Positions 36,597-47,958 of a DNA stretch of 64,000 bases are shown here, in pieces (positions within the stretch are counted from its first letter, which is position 1; each line of letters starts with the position of its first letter). Both the position numbers and the translations under genes were made by a program. Source of the stretch: Juglans regia (taxonomy: Eukaryota > Streptophyta > Magnoliopsida > Fagales > Juglandaceae); contig NC_049901.1 in assembly GCF_001411555.2 (NCBI RefSeq), forward strand, positions 31,747,838-31,811,837, read 5' to 3'. The notes beneath the pieces are model-generated. The model ran no database searches, was not told the DNA's origin, and was given only the letters and a program-made list of their open reading frames with translations.

Positions 36597-36903
36597 GAAT
36601 CCTTACATCATGACCTAGATTTTTTTTTATTGTCACCAAGTTGCTCGCCTGGTGGCAAGCACATTCTCTCTCCACATTTGTCTTTGGAGTGCTGAGCTCT
36701 TTGCTTTCTATAGGGCCCACTTGGGGTACAAGCACTTTACTTCTATTTTACTCGTCTAGGAGCGAACACTTTAGATCTCGTAGTGAGCATGTGGTAACGA
36801 GCACTTTTCTTTTGGTATTGCTCGCTAGGTGGCGATTACTTTGTTTCCCATAGTACTTGCATAGTGGCGAGCATTTTGCTCAAGTTATTGCTCGCCTATA
36901 GCC
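36597..36903. other. repeat DNA with recurring GCTCGCC/GGCGAGC motifs
   Basis: Short imperfect repeats of the type TTGCTCGCCTNNTGGCNAGCA spaced 50-80 bases apart. The same character returns at 41030-41290, on the other side of element D, and on the opposite sense at 45600-45730. Confidence 0.5.
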
Positions 36904-39900
36904 TGTAACACCTCACCTAATTATCTATTAGGATTAACCCTTAATCTCCCATAGAATGAGCTTATAATATTATATTTTTGTTCTTTACAATTTTTTTTAG
37001 CATAAGATTTATTATTTATTTTTGGGAGTTAGGCTTATTTTACTCATTAAACTATGGCACTTAGTGTCATTAGTGGTTAAGCTTAAGGGTTAGGAATGGG
37101 TGGTTGAGAAAGCAAGCCCATTAGTTCTACACTTAAGGCCCTTAAACCTTTAGAATGGCCAAGACTTAGAAGTCTTGAACAAAGCCTTATAAGAGTTAAG
37201 TATTGGTGGGTTAGCCTTAGAAAGGTTTGGCCCAAGTGTGAGGGAAGCATAAGGCATTTAGGGCCTAACTTGGTGTTAGCATTGACCCATGACCCATTTA
37301 TGATAAGGCAAGTCTTTCAAGCCCCATCTTTGTGGGTTGGCCTCTCATGACCTCTTAAAATCTGGAACCGAGGCCTCCCATCAACCCACACGCAAATCCC
37401 ATAAACCATGCAACTCCTTCTCATGGCCTTTTTAAGCTCAACAAGGTCCAAAGCCTTGTTTTGCATTTTCACACATCTATTTGAAACTTATATACATCAT
37501 ACTATTGGTTTCCTTCAAGCCCAAGTTGTACCCCACGCCCTTAAGGACTTCTTTGGACCCAAATTAAGTTTTGAACTTGGGTTAAGAGCATGGATCAAAC
37601 TCTACATGATTAGTAATCTCTAAAACCATATTTTAAGCTCAATTTTCTTTTTAATTATTTCTCACCTTTTTTATCTGAAATTTTCTTGTTTTATAATTCA
37701 ATTTCATCATTCTTAGATCATATTAGAACCCTAAATAAACATCCACACATGTCATTAAGGGCAAAGACATATCAATGTCCAAAACCACCAATCGGCCCCT
37801 TGATACATCACTTGGTGCATTATACCAATCCAGCCCCTAGTCTATGCCAATTTCATTATTTCCTCAAGGGTATTTTTTTTCTTTTAACACCTCACATTAT
37901 CCCCCTTAGTTCAGTTTGAGTGTTGGACGTTTTTGCCCCAAGGAAACTAAGCCAAAGAAGCCAATTGATTCCATTGGAGGCCCAGTTGAAGCCAAACCAA
38001 ATGGCTTGTGTTTTGGTTGCACTTCTACACATGGCTGAGCCACCACCACATGCCACCTCCCTTATCCTTCAATCCCCAAGAGCCACTCCAGTCATCATGG
38101 TGAACCTTGACCCAAAGCCACCCCAAATAGAGCCAAAACCGATTGGTTTTTGTGCAAAACATCACTCAGCAACCACCCCCATTTCACCCTCTTCTTTGAG
38201 ATGTACATATATCATCACATGGAAGCCAACCCTCCACCTTCTACCACCTGGAAATTCTTCAAGGAGTTTCCTGATAACTACACAAATCAGCCATGGAGAT
38301 AAAACAAATGTGATAAAATCTATCCAGATTTTCATTCTACTACCCAACGACACAATGGCATGTCCTCATGCCTCATTTTTGTTTTCCTTTTTTTTTTTCA
38401 CCCCATGGCAACTCCTGCACCCATTTAGCACTTAGCAACACCTGAAAATGAAGACCATCATTTGATTTGGGTTACTATTCACCTACACAAGGTGATGCAA
38501 CCAAGCTAGAAAATTCAAACTCCTTCACCACTTCACCCAATCACCATGAACCAAGGTAAGCATCCCCTCCCCTCTTGAAGCCTATAAAACCCCCCCTTCA
38601 CTCCCTCATTTCCTTCACACCTCTTCTCCAAGCTTCTCTTGAGATCTTGAGAGCTTATCCTCCCTTAGCAAGCCGTAGAGAGAAATTGAGTGGTATTTAG
38701 TGTTCTTGGGAAGTTTTTGAGAGTTATTGTGTTGAGAGCTTTAGAGAGCCACCAAAATTGTAAGTTTTCTTACCCTAGATTTTAGTTTGCATGTTATGTG
38801 TTGTTTTTAAGTGTTGAAATGATTTTTGGATGAGTTTAGAAAATGTTACCATACTTAAATCAAAATCGAGGTCATTAAGGTGGGATTAAGTGTTTAAATT
38901 GTTTTTAGTGGGAATTATAGCTATGACATGTCTTAGCATATTTTGATATGATGTATTAATATCTTAGAATGATCATTGAACGTTTGATTTTGAGATTAGA
39001 AGCATGACATGATAGGTTTTAATTTTATATTCTATTGATCATCAAAGCATGCATAGTTTGATTAATTTATGCTTAACTTATGGAGTTTTGATTTATTTCA
39101 CCTAGGCTTGAAATATCAACATTTAGAAAATCTTGTGATTGGGATAAGAAGATAAATACATGATTTAATTCCAGTTTTTGAAACTTTTCTTGATGAAAAA
39201 GACTAAGAGATATCATGCATGCTTAAGGACTAGTTTAATAGAGATTAAGGTGTTTAGCCATGATTATGTGTTGGGATGAACTCGTTCACCTAAGATTTAG
39301 CTTTTAACATGTCATTAAGGATTATATTAATTATTTGTAATTAAAGAAAATTGAATATGCATGCATTCATAAGGGTCAATAGTTGAAATTACACCTAAGC
39401 ATCAACTAGAGTGCATGCCACAGATTGAGTGTATTTGGACTAGTTCCGTTTTGATTTTTGGAATTATAAGGGCATAGTTGATTTTAGAATATGAAAAATA
39501 TGAGGTTTATGAAGTTTGGTTAAATTTGGAGTTTGCTTGCAAATAGTGAAAAATTAAGGCCTTATTGGTAATTTTTGAAAGTTTAGGGGTATTTTTGTAA
39601 CTTCCCTTTTTTTAAACCTTTTAATTATGAAAATCTTCCATAGTAGTTCAAATCCTAACTTAATACAATTTTGATTACAACGGCTATATTTTTTCCAACC
39701 CAAGCAGTTTGTAAGTTGGTCTCTAACTTACACCTAGATAATTTTTTTTATAATGCAACATTCATGTTATAATTGTCATTTTGAGCATGAAACATCATGT
39801 TATATGATACATCGAGTACATGACTACTTACTTACATGACATGTGACATTTTCACCATTTTTAGTATATTGCATATAAATGTAATTTTTACATGAAAGCT

Positions 39901-40954
39901 TGCTACATATGCACATGTCATGAAATACATTTTTCAAACATAGCATGAAAATAATTTTTATCACGACCCCAAAGGCTATGATGGGGAATTATCCTAGTGG
40001 AACTCATTTTTCCACTCTAGAGTGAGTAAAAATGGAGTGGTAACCCTGGGTTAACGAAGAACAGTTAACGAGCTTCAAATGCGTTTTTTTTTTTAAATCG
40101 CTGAAGTGAAGTCAAATATTATGACACCTAAGACTGGTGGGTGTATATGTTATAATGTTATGATGATGTTATGTCATGTTACCAATGCATTGACGAGTCT
40201 CCAGACAACGTAGTTTCAACGTGTGTTGTACTACAGTCACCAACAGGTACTCACAGTACATATGGGAAACTGTGACAATACCATATGTTATGATGTTAAT
40301 GTTATGATTAAATGTGAATTACTAATATTGATGAACATTATGATGGACTATATGTTTTTAAAAGTTGAAGTGAAAAATATTTTCTGTAAGAAAATGTATG
40401 TCTTAAGTTTTTCTGAAAATATTGAGGAATTTGAATTGGAGACATACACTAATTTTTCTGCATCGCATGCATTTCATATTTATTATTCATCATGTATAAT
40501 TTATCTTTGTGCATGTTGGTTGTCTAACTTACTGAAATTTTAAGAAATCTCACCCCTTGTGGACTCACTATCATTCCATTTGGAATAATAGAAGTTGTGT
40601 CGGGAACCAACGAGGACGGACTAGATGGAATAGTGGATCTAATTAACTGAAGAGGAGTTGGATCTCGACAAAAGATTGGATCACTTTTTTATGTTTACAG
40701 CTCTAACTCTTCGTGCATTAGAACGCATGAAGCAGTTGATTTAGCTATGAAGATTTCTTATCAAGAATAATTGTACTAAGAATAATTGAAGAGGAGTTGA
40801 ACTTATGATGGTTATGAATGACATTGTGATATTTTAGCTTATTTTGGCATAAGTTTTATTTAGTTATCCTTATTTTGTTGCGGTTATTGCATACTACTAG
40901 ATGCATTTATAGGATGCATTGCATATTAACTATCATGAGCAGGGGTATGTAACA
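36904..40954 (+). mobile_element. possible solo-LTR-like element D (plus strand)
   Basis: Begins TGTAACACCTCACC, like elements A and B. It has a TATA box (TATAAAA at 38583-38589) followed by a CT-rich leader, and near its right end CTCACCCCTTGTGGACTC, resembling the CTCACCCCTTATCTTC block near the end of element B. I place its end at TATGTAACA (40954), but the flanking 5-mers TAGCC and TTGCG do not match, so the right boundary is uncertain. No coding domain inside. Confidence 0.45.
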
Positions 40955-42209
40955 TTGCGTTGCATGTTTCGACGCTCTAAGTCTCAATTCCATTCCAAAC
41001 GGAGGTTGGAGGCATCATACAACTTGAACTCTGTACCAAAGTTATGTTCTGCTCACTCGAAGCAAGCTCTAATTCTCCCCACGTTGCTTGCCAAGGTGGC
41101 GAGCCCTTTGTATCCTGTAGTGCTTACCTAGGATGTTGACTATTTTAGTTCCTTTGGTGCTCTCCATGTTGCTCACCCAGGGCGAGCACTATCTCTCCCC
41201 ATGTTTCTTGTCGAGATGGCGAACACATGCTACTATGCTACTTCCTTAGATAGTGAGCACTTTGCCTCCTATGGAGAATCACACACATGTATTGCACAGC
41301 GATTCTGAGCTAAATAAAGAAAATATGCCATCAACAAAGATGTGATAAATAAGGAAGACACATTAAACATAAAAGTGGATTTTTCTTACATACCAAAAAA
41401 TGACTAAAAGGGTTACAAAATGTTCTCAAACACAAGAGGGTTATAATACATAACAAAATTTCCTCATTTGGACAGTAGTGACACTAATCCGATTCATTCT
41501 AAGGATAAATTCCATTCAAATCTCTATCCTCATTCGACAGGTCCTTCATGATAAAGTTTGGGAAATCGTTTTCTAGGGAAGTGGGGATCAGTGCTACTAG
41601 GGGCTGGTATAACTTGACTATTGGGAGGTTTGAGGGAAACCATTAGTTTCTCCATATTTCCTATCATTGCCATTAATTATTTTTGAATGAGTGTTCGTCC
41701 AAAAAAATACTTGCAAATTTTCATCACGCATTTGGATATGATAATCTACAATAAAATGCTAAAATTTAAAATTTTAGTTGTGGTTCTTCTGTATAGTGTC
41801 ATCTATGTAAAAAAAATAGGGAGAGGGGAGAGTTCAAAAACAGATCCAGTGCCAGTGATGTGAACAAATAAGCAGATTATAATCAAACAAATAATAAAGA
41901 GTGGATAATAAAGAATAAGTAATAATGAATAGAAGAACATGTAATTAGTCATGATCACATGAAAAATGTATTAATAACCAAATTAGTTATCAACAAGCTC
42001 ACCTTTATCTAAAATTTAATATGTATTATTAATATTTGTTTTATTTTTTGTTCATAGTATATGTAACTTACACACTTGGTTTAACCCCCCAGTGGGTTGT
42101 GTGCCCTGTACCATCTTTCACCACCTAAGGTTGTCCTCTCATAGGACTCAAGAGACTCTTGCCATGGGATCTGTATCCCCCTAAAGACTACATATGCCAA
42201 TGGATGCGT
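40955..42209. other. gene-free repeat DNA
   Basis: Contains GCTTGCCAAGGTGGCGAGC-type motifs (41090-41260) related to 36597-36903, then AT-rich sequence. No gene recognised. Confidence 0.4.
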
Positions 42210-43129
42210 TGTAATGTCCCATAATCAATTCCGCTACCAATCTCAAGATTTGAAACATCTTTAGTTGAGTCTTTTATTATAAATTGACCAACATTGTATT
42301 CATAATTCCATCTATTAATGCATAAAATCGTCACAACAGGCCGGAAGGAGAGAAATAGTCATTCCCGGCCTACTATAGGGATCTGGGCCTCGGTTGGTGT
42401 GGTGTGGAGCCCTCAGCAATGGTTTGTTGCGACTGTACGGCGTTGGTGCATACATCCATGGCAGTGAAAGGAAAATAAGTAAAGGAAAAATAAAGAGAGA
42501 TAGACACATAGATTTATGTGGTTCAGCAATGAGCTTACGTACACAGGGGTTCAGGGAGGGGAGAGTCCATTATAATATGTTTATTTTATAGTCTCTCATG
42601 GTTTCTCATCCTCACTATATAATGGATATCAGAAATCTATCTTATGGTGAAGACATCGTCGCTGGAGCTCCTATCGCTACGCTGAAGAATCCCCTGTGGA
42701 AGTTGAAGTCCCCTAGGAGAAGCTTGGCCAAAAGTCCCTGAAGTTTTCTGGTTCCCCCTCTCTTATCTTCTGCCCCCTCCTCCTTTATGTCACATCCCCT
42801 CTCCTTTATATCACATCTCCCATTTTCCTCCTAACACCCTGTCTTCCCTCGGTCTTTTGTCCCCTCCTTCTTTCTCTATTTCTTCCCTCCTGATGAGTCC
42901 CCCCCCACCTTGGACTGGGCCTAGAAAACACCATGAACCTGGTATATTTTATCCATTCCAATTGCTTGCGATTTTTAAGAGCAATTTGTTTAAAAAAAGA
43001 CCTCAAGAATCCTTAAGGTAAAATATGCAATCAAACTGATCTGCCCAAGTTCGTAGAGAAATAAAATTCAGGAGCAAGTTCTTTGTAATCCATTTTACTT
43101 TGTTAAGTGATAAAGATCTCTGAGCACAA
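42210..43129. other. gene-free region; possible LTR-type terminus at 42210
   Basis: TGTAATGTCCCATAATC at 42210 resembles the TGTAATGCCC end of element A, but I could not find a matching partner terminus to the right. The rest shows pyrimidine-rich tracts (42750-42900) and no recognisable gene. Confidence 0.3.
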
Positions 43130-43650
43130 GATTAGGCGAGAGATGAGCTCGACCGCGTGAAGTGCAAACATGGAGTTTGGCTTTGGCGAGAGATGGGCTC
43201 GGCTTAGAGAGATAAGAGGGAGATAGGCTCGACTGTGTAGGGTCCGAGAGCAAAGCTTAGCTTAGAGAGATAAACAGGAGAAAGGCTTGACCGCGTAGGG
43301 TGTGAGCGCGGAGCTCGGCTTTTGACAAGAGATGCACTCGACTGCTTAAGGGCTTGCGGAGCTCGTATTGGAGAAAGAATCAGGAGGTTAGCTCGACAGC
43401 ATTAGGTGCGAACGCGAAGCTTGACTTTGGTGGAGATGTTCTCTACCACGTAAGGTGGGAGCGCTAAGCTTGGTTTTGGTGGGAGATGTTCTCTATTGAG
43501 TAAGGTGCGAGCACGGAGCTTGTCTTTGGCAAGAGATGTTCTCTACTGTATAAGGTGCGAGCGCGAAGCTCTGTTTTGGCGAGAAATGTTCTCTAACATG
43601 TAAGGTGTGAACACGAAGCTCAGTTTTGGAGAGAGATGTTCTCTACCTAT
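43130..43650. repeat. 50-bp tandem repeat with degenerate left part
   Basis: GATGTTCTCTA recurs at about 43435, 43485, 43535, 43585 and 43635, an exact 50-bp period, with TAAGGTGCGAGCGCGAAGCT between. To the left (43130-43430) the same words occur at irregular spacing as degenerate copies. Confidence 0.92.
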
Positions 43651-43714
43651 TGACTTGATGTTAAAAATAACCTAGGAGAGGCGGTCATGGCTCAAGTGTA
43701 AACACTCTATGTTT

Positions 43715-44345
43715 GCTAGAGGAGATACTGTCTCAGGAGTAATGTTGGGCAGCCAAAAATCTGGAACTGCACTTCGCTGTGAGGCAAGCCAGGTCGCCTA
43801 GAGGTTGGACCGACATGTTGACCCTCAATGAGAAGGTAAGTATGAGATGTTTGACCTTGTTGCAAAAGTCAAACCGGTCAGTTTAAATATTCTCCAATCA
43901 CAAGTGCGAAATTCGCAAACCTAAATTGTCGTCCTGGAGTGTGGAGAAGGTTAGAGGCTCGACATTTGGTGGAGGAGATACGATCCCCAGAGTAATGTTG
44001 AGTAGTCGAAAGACTAAACCCGCACTTCATCGTGAGGCAGGCCGGCTGCCTTAAAGCTAGACCCACATGTTGACCCTCAATGGGAAAGTAAGTAGGAGAT
44101 GTTTGATCATGCTGTAAAAGTCAAACTGGTCAATGTGAATAATCTTCAATCATGAGTGTGAAATTTACAAACCTGAACTGTGTTGCTGGGGTGCGGCGAA
44201 GGTCTGAGGCATTACTCATTTGGCATCTCTTTTGATGGAGATGGAATGTGGCGAGGGTCTAAGGCGTTATCCATTTGGTGTTCCATTGTAGGAGATGGCG
44301 TCCCAGGAGTAATGTCGAGCAGTCGAAAGACTGAACCCGCACTCA
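43715..44345. repeat. approximately 250-320-bp direct repeat, about 2.3 copies
   Basis: AGGAGATAC...CAGGAGTAATGTTG units start near 43720, 43972 and 44290. Each is followed by AGTCGAAAGACT and, where complete, by ACATGTTGACCCTCAATG and AGTAAGTA. The second unit is about 65 bases longer because of an internal partial duplication of a GGTCTNAGGCNTTA stretch. Confidence 0.85.
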
Positions 44346-44389
44346 ACTGGGTGAGAGATCAGGATGCCTCAGGCTAAGCCCCCCCTCTT

Positions 44390-45400
44390 TGGTCCCCCCG
44401 GGGAGGTAAGTTGTCTGACAACTGAGGAGCTTGCCTGCTCTTCACCATGATGGGAGTCGGGGCAAGTTGCCAAACTGCTAAAAGGCTAGACCCGCTCTCC
44501 TCCATGAAGGAGGTTGGCCCACCAGGGGGGGCTAGACCCTCCTATTGACTCTCATAGGGAGGTAAGTTTTGAGTAGTTTAGGTTTGGACCTGCTCCCGCC
44601 CGTTGACACATAGGGAAGGTAAGTTTCAGGCAGGCTGGCACTAATCCTGCTCTTTGCCATGGCAAATGTCTGGGTAAGTTGCCTGGTAGCTGAAAGGTTG
44701 GACCCGCTCTCCTCCATGAGGGAGGTCAGGCCAATGGGGCTAGACCAGCCTGTTGATCGGGGAGGTAAGTTGCCAAACAGTTTGGGACTGGACCTGCTCC
44801 CGCCTGTTGACGCCTATGAGGAAGGTAAGTGTCGGCTAACCAAAGGCTGGATTTGCTCTCCATCGCGGGAGAGTAAAGCAGCCTTAAGACATAACCCACC
44901 CGTTTGGATCTCGCCCGGGTTATCGAGCAACCTAGAGGTTGGACCCACTCTCCTTCATGAGGGAGGTCGAGCCATCGAGGGGGCTGGACTAGCCTATTGA
45001 CTCTCACGGGGAGGTAAGCTACTGCCAGTTTGGGACTGGACATGTTCTCACTTGTTGATATCATAGAGAAGGTAAGTGTCGGATAGGCTGGTGCTAATTT
45101 CGCTGTTTGCCATGGCGGAGGTCGGGGCATGTTGTCGGGCAACCAAGAGGCTAGACCCTCTTTCCACCGTGAGGGAGGTCGGGCCACCATGGGAGCTAGA
45201 CCCGCCTATTGACTCTCATGGGGAGGTAAGTTTTCGAGCAGTTTGGGACTAGACCCGCTCCCGCCTGTTTATGCCTACGGAAAAGGTAAGTGTCGAGCAG
45301 TCAAAGGCTAGACCCGCTCTCCACCGTGAGAGGGATAAATCAGCCTTAAGGCGTAACTCATCCCTTTGGATCCCGCGGGGAGGTAAGTAGGAGAGGCGCT
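44390..45400. repeat. complex higher-order tandem repeat rich in GGTAAGT
   Basis: Alternating blocks recur several times: GACCCGCTCTCCNCCATGAG, TATTGACTCTCATGGGGAGG, GTTTGGGACTGGAC and CTCCCGCCTGTTGACGCC. Most blocks end in (A/G)(A/G)GGTAAG(T/C), found near 44403, 44560, 44617, 44671, 44762, 44823, 45012, 45070, 45223, 45284 and 45380. No protein is supported. Confidence 0.88.
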
Positions 45401-45600
45401 TGTCCACATGCATGTGAATGCCAAAGAGTTTATTCTGAAGGAGACGTATTGAGACGTCCAAATGGTGTCTGAGTGGGGTGGGGTGTTTGGTCACTGTTTT
45501 ACACTACATGAATCAATTATGTTAGTAAAAACAAAATCCACATTAAGTTTTGAGACAAATCGAGGTGTTTAGCCACTATAATCTATCCTTGCTTGACTTA
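45401..45600. other. short unique stretch between repeat arrays
   Basis: No gene or repeat recognised. Confidence 0.3.
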
Positions 45601-45604
45601 AATC

Positions 45605-45728
45605 AGGCGAGCAGGTTGGTGGGTCATGTTGGGCACGCAAGTTGGTGGAGCATGTTGGGTGAGCGAGTTGGATGAGCATGGTGGGCGAGCAAGAAAGGCG
45701 ATCATGTTGAGTGAGCAAGTTGGTGGAG
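45605..45728. repeat. imperfect short tandem repeat (about 24 bp, GCGAGCAAGTTGGTGGAGCA type)
   Basis: Five to six irregular copies of a GAGCAAGTTGGTGGAGCATG unit with changes, ending directly at a perfect palindrome. Confidence 0.75.
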
Positions 45729-45753
45729 CACATTGCATGGCCCATGCAATGTG
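45729..45753. repeat. perfect inverted repeat, 12-bp arms, 1-base centre
   Basis: CACATTGCATGG, one C, then CCATGCAATGTG: the arms are exact reverse complements. Seen directly in the sequence. Confidence 0.97.
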
Positions 45754-47574
45754 AGCAACTTCTCCTGGGGTAAGCATTGTCCTCGGGATGGGAAAATCCG
45801 TGTGGTCAGGCTAGTGTTGTGATCGAGGAGACTTGGTTGGGCAATGTGTTGCTTGCCATGGCGACCGAGGGGCTCAAGGGTTGTCGTCTTCTAACTGGTT
45901 AGGACGTTGCCCGCTAGTGGTGACTGAGCTGCTTGGCAGAGATGCATATGTGACTGGCCAAGGGAGAGATGCCCACGTGCTTGGCGGCCGAGCAACTTGG
46001 TCAAAGGAACTTGGTGGCTGAGGAAGAGGTGCGTGCATGTGCATGAGGTGGTCGAGGGAGGGGTTCTTCCTTGGGTCAGGGTTGAGTCGGGAGAAGGGAG
46101 AGTCCTCCATTGGGGTTGTGACAAAGATGGCCGAGGAGCTTAGCGTTGGCTAGGAAGCTTAGGCGAGTAGCATCTAGCCGAATGTAGTGGGTGAGGAGAC
46201 CTAGTGGGTGGCCGAGTCATGCAACGCTGGGTTGAGAAGTTCATGGCCGAGGAGCAAGTGGACGATGGGCTAGTGGACGAGGAGCTCTCCCTGTCGTGCA
46301 TCACTCACCCATGGGCAAGGAATAGTGGCCGAGTCAACAAGTGGGACATTTTGAGGGGCGCTAGTTTGGCTGGGGAGGTTCTCGCCAAGGTTATTTGCCG
46401 CCGATGGTTAGCAAGTGCCGGCGTGTTTAGTTGTGGCTTTAGTAGCCTGATGAAGCTGGCGGGCTATGAATTGCCAGCCTCCCAATGCCCGATGATGAGA
46501 AACCAGTAGTGCGTGGCCGCTTGTGGCTTCATCTGGGCGTCCAGTACAACAGCAGGAGTATGCTGTGCGCCGTGAGGGAGGTGGCGGGCTTACATGCCCA
46601 CCAATGTGATCCTTTCATGGGAGGGGTGTACGGCTGAGGGCCACCTATGCTCGCCATGGTAGTCAAGAACCACCTCAAGGGTGGCAGAAGATGCCGGCAG
46701 TCACAAGTGGTGATCGTCAGCGGGGACATGGGGCTCATGGTAATGCCGTGAGCTTGTCATGTACGTTGGTGCACATTTCGTGCATTGTGCACGTGGCCAA
46801 GGGCCACTATCTATGGCTGGGGTGGTTGGGAACCCTAGGGGTGCAGACAACGCCGGCGGCCCCTCCATAGCATGGTGGGGCTGGGCCTAGGGGTTTTACC
46901 CTGTGCTACATTGTACACATGGTTAGCCTGATGGAGCCACTTCTACCACCAAGGGGGTTGGTCAGGAACCAACGTAGAGGAGTCAGATGACGCCTACGGC
47001 CTATATGGTGGCTACTGGCACTGTGGCACTCTTGGGTGCACAACATGCAACCATTACACTCCTGTGCATGGCACTGTCTGTGCCATGCATGGCTGGGACG
47101 TGCACTGTTAAGTGCACAGTGGCATGTTGAGTGTTTGTCACGCACTGTGCACTAAAGTGCATAGTACTAACCCCCGTACTCTCCCCTTTTTCTACACTAG
47201 TCACTTGAAGTGCAATGAGCATTTGCAGCTTAAGTGCACAATGCACTTAACACGTGAGAACTACAACTTTTTTCAATTCAACATATTTTTACATGTAGGA
47301 CTCACAACTTTTTTCAAATTTTCATAAATACATCTAAACTCATCTTAGGTGGCCCTACAAAACTCATTCTATCATTTCAACTCACTAATATTCATAAATA
47401 ATTCAACTCAGCTCAGCATACAAATTAGCCTTAATTTATAAAATTTAAAATTTATTTCTTAAGTTAAATCATGAGAATATAATTTTTCAAAATAAAAAAC
47501 ACAAGGCTAAATTCAAATCCAGTCATACGACACTGATGTCCCGTACAAATTTTCAAAGAAAGAGAAAACATTAA
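45754..47574. other. gene-free repeat-rich DNA upstream of FANCD2
   Basis: GC-rich sequence with many GTGCA/TGCAC words around 46770-47250 (self-complementary, such as AAGTGCACAATGCACTT), then AT-rich DNA. Open frames up to about 100 codons show no recognisable protein. Confidence 0.4.
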
Positions 47575-47765
47575 GGTACGTTTGGGTAGTGAGAAGTGTT
47601 AAGAATGTTTGTGAATAGTAGTAAAAAAGTAATGAAAAAGTAATAATAAAATATTGAATAGTAGTAAAAAGTAAGTAAAAAATAATGAATAGTAGAAAAG
47701 TAGATAAAAAATAATAATAAAATAAAGAATAATAGTGAGAGTAACTCAACTTGCCAAACACACCC
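47575..47765. mobile_element. Tourist-like MITE, 191 bp, in the FANCD2 upstream region
   Basis: The left end is GGTACGTTTGGGTAGTGAG and the right end, complemented, GGGTGTGTTTGGCAAGTTGA, giving imperfect terminal inverted repeats with a shared GTTTGG core. The element is flanked by TAA on both sides (47572-47574 and 47766-47768), the 3-bp duplication typical of PIF/Harbinger-derived Tourist MITEs. The interior is (AATAGTA)-rich without coding capacity. It ends 193 bp before the FANCD2 start codon. Confidence 0.75.
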
Positions 47766-47958
47766 TAAACCGAGAGCGACATACATCCTACATTTGGCAA
47801 TTCTTTCAAATTTGGCGCGGTTTCTAGCCTTTTCATGTCTGCGAGAGAACCCATTCTCCATCATCTCTCTCTTGTAGGAGTGAGTAGTGACTGACTTGAA
47901 GAAACAAGCCCAGAAGCAGAGAAGAATCAGACACAGACCACCATAGTAACTAGTTAAG

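Noticed and set aside
46204..46509. 101-codon open frame
   Set aside because: Lies in GC-rich repeat DNA, has no recognisable domain, and is surrounded by other frames of similar length.
42210..47300. A single long LTR element bounded on the left by TGTAATGTCCC
   Set aside because: No matching right terminus or target duplication was found, so I did not call one element across the region.
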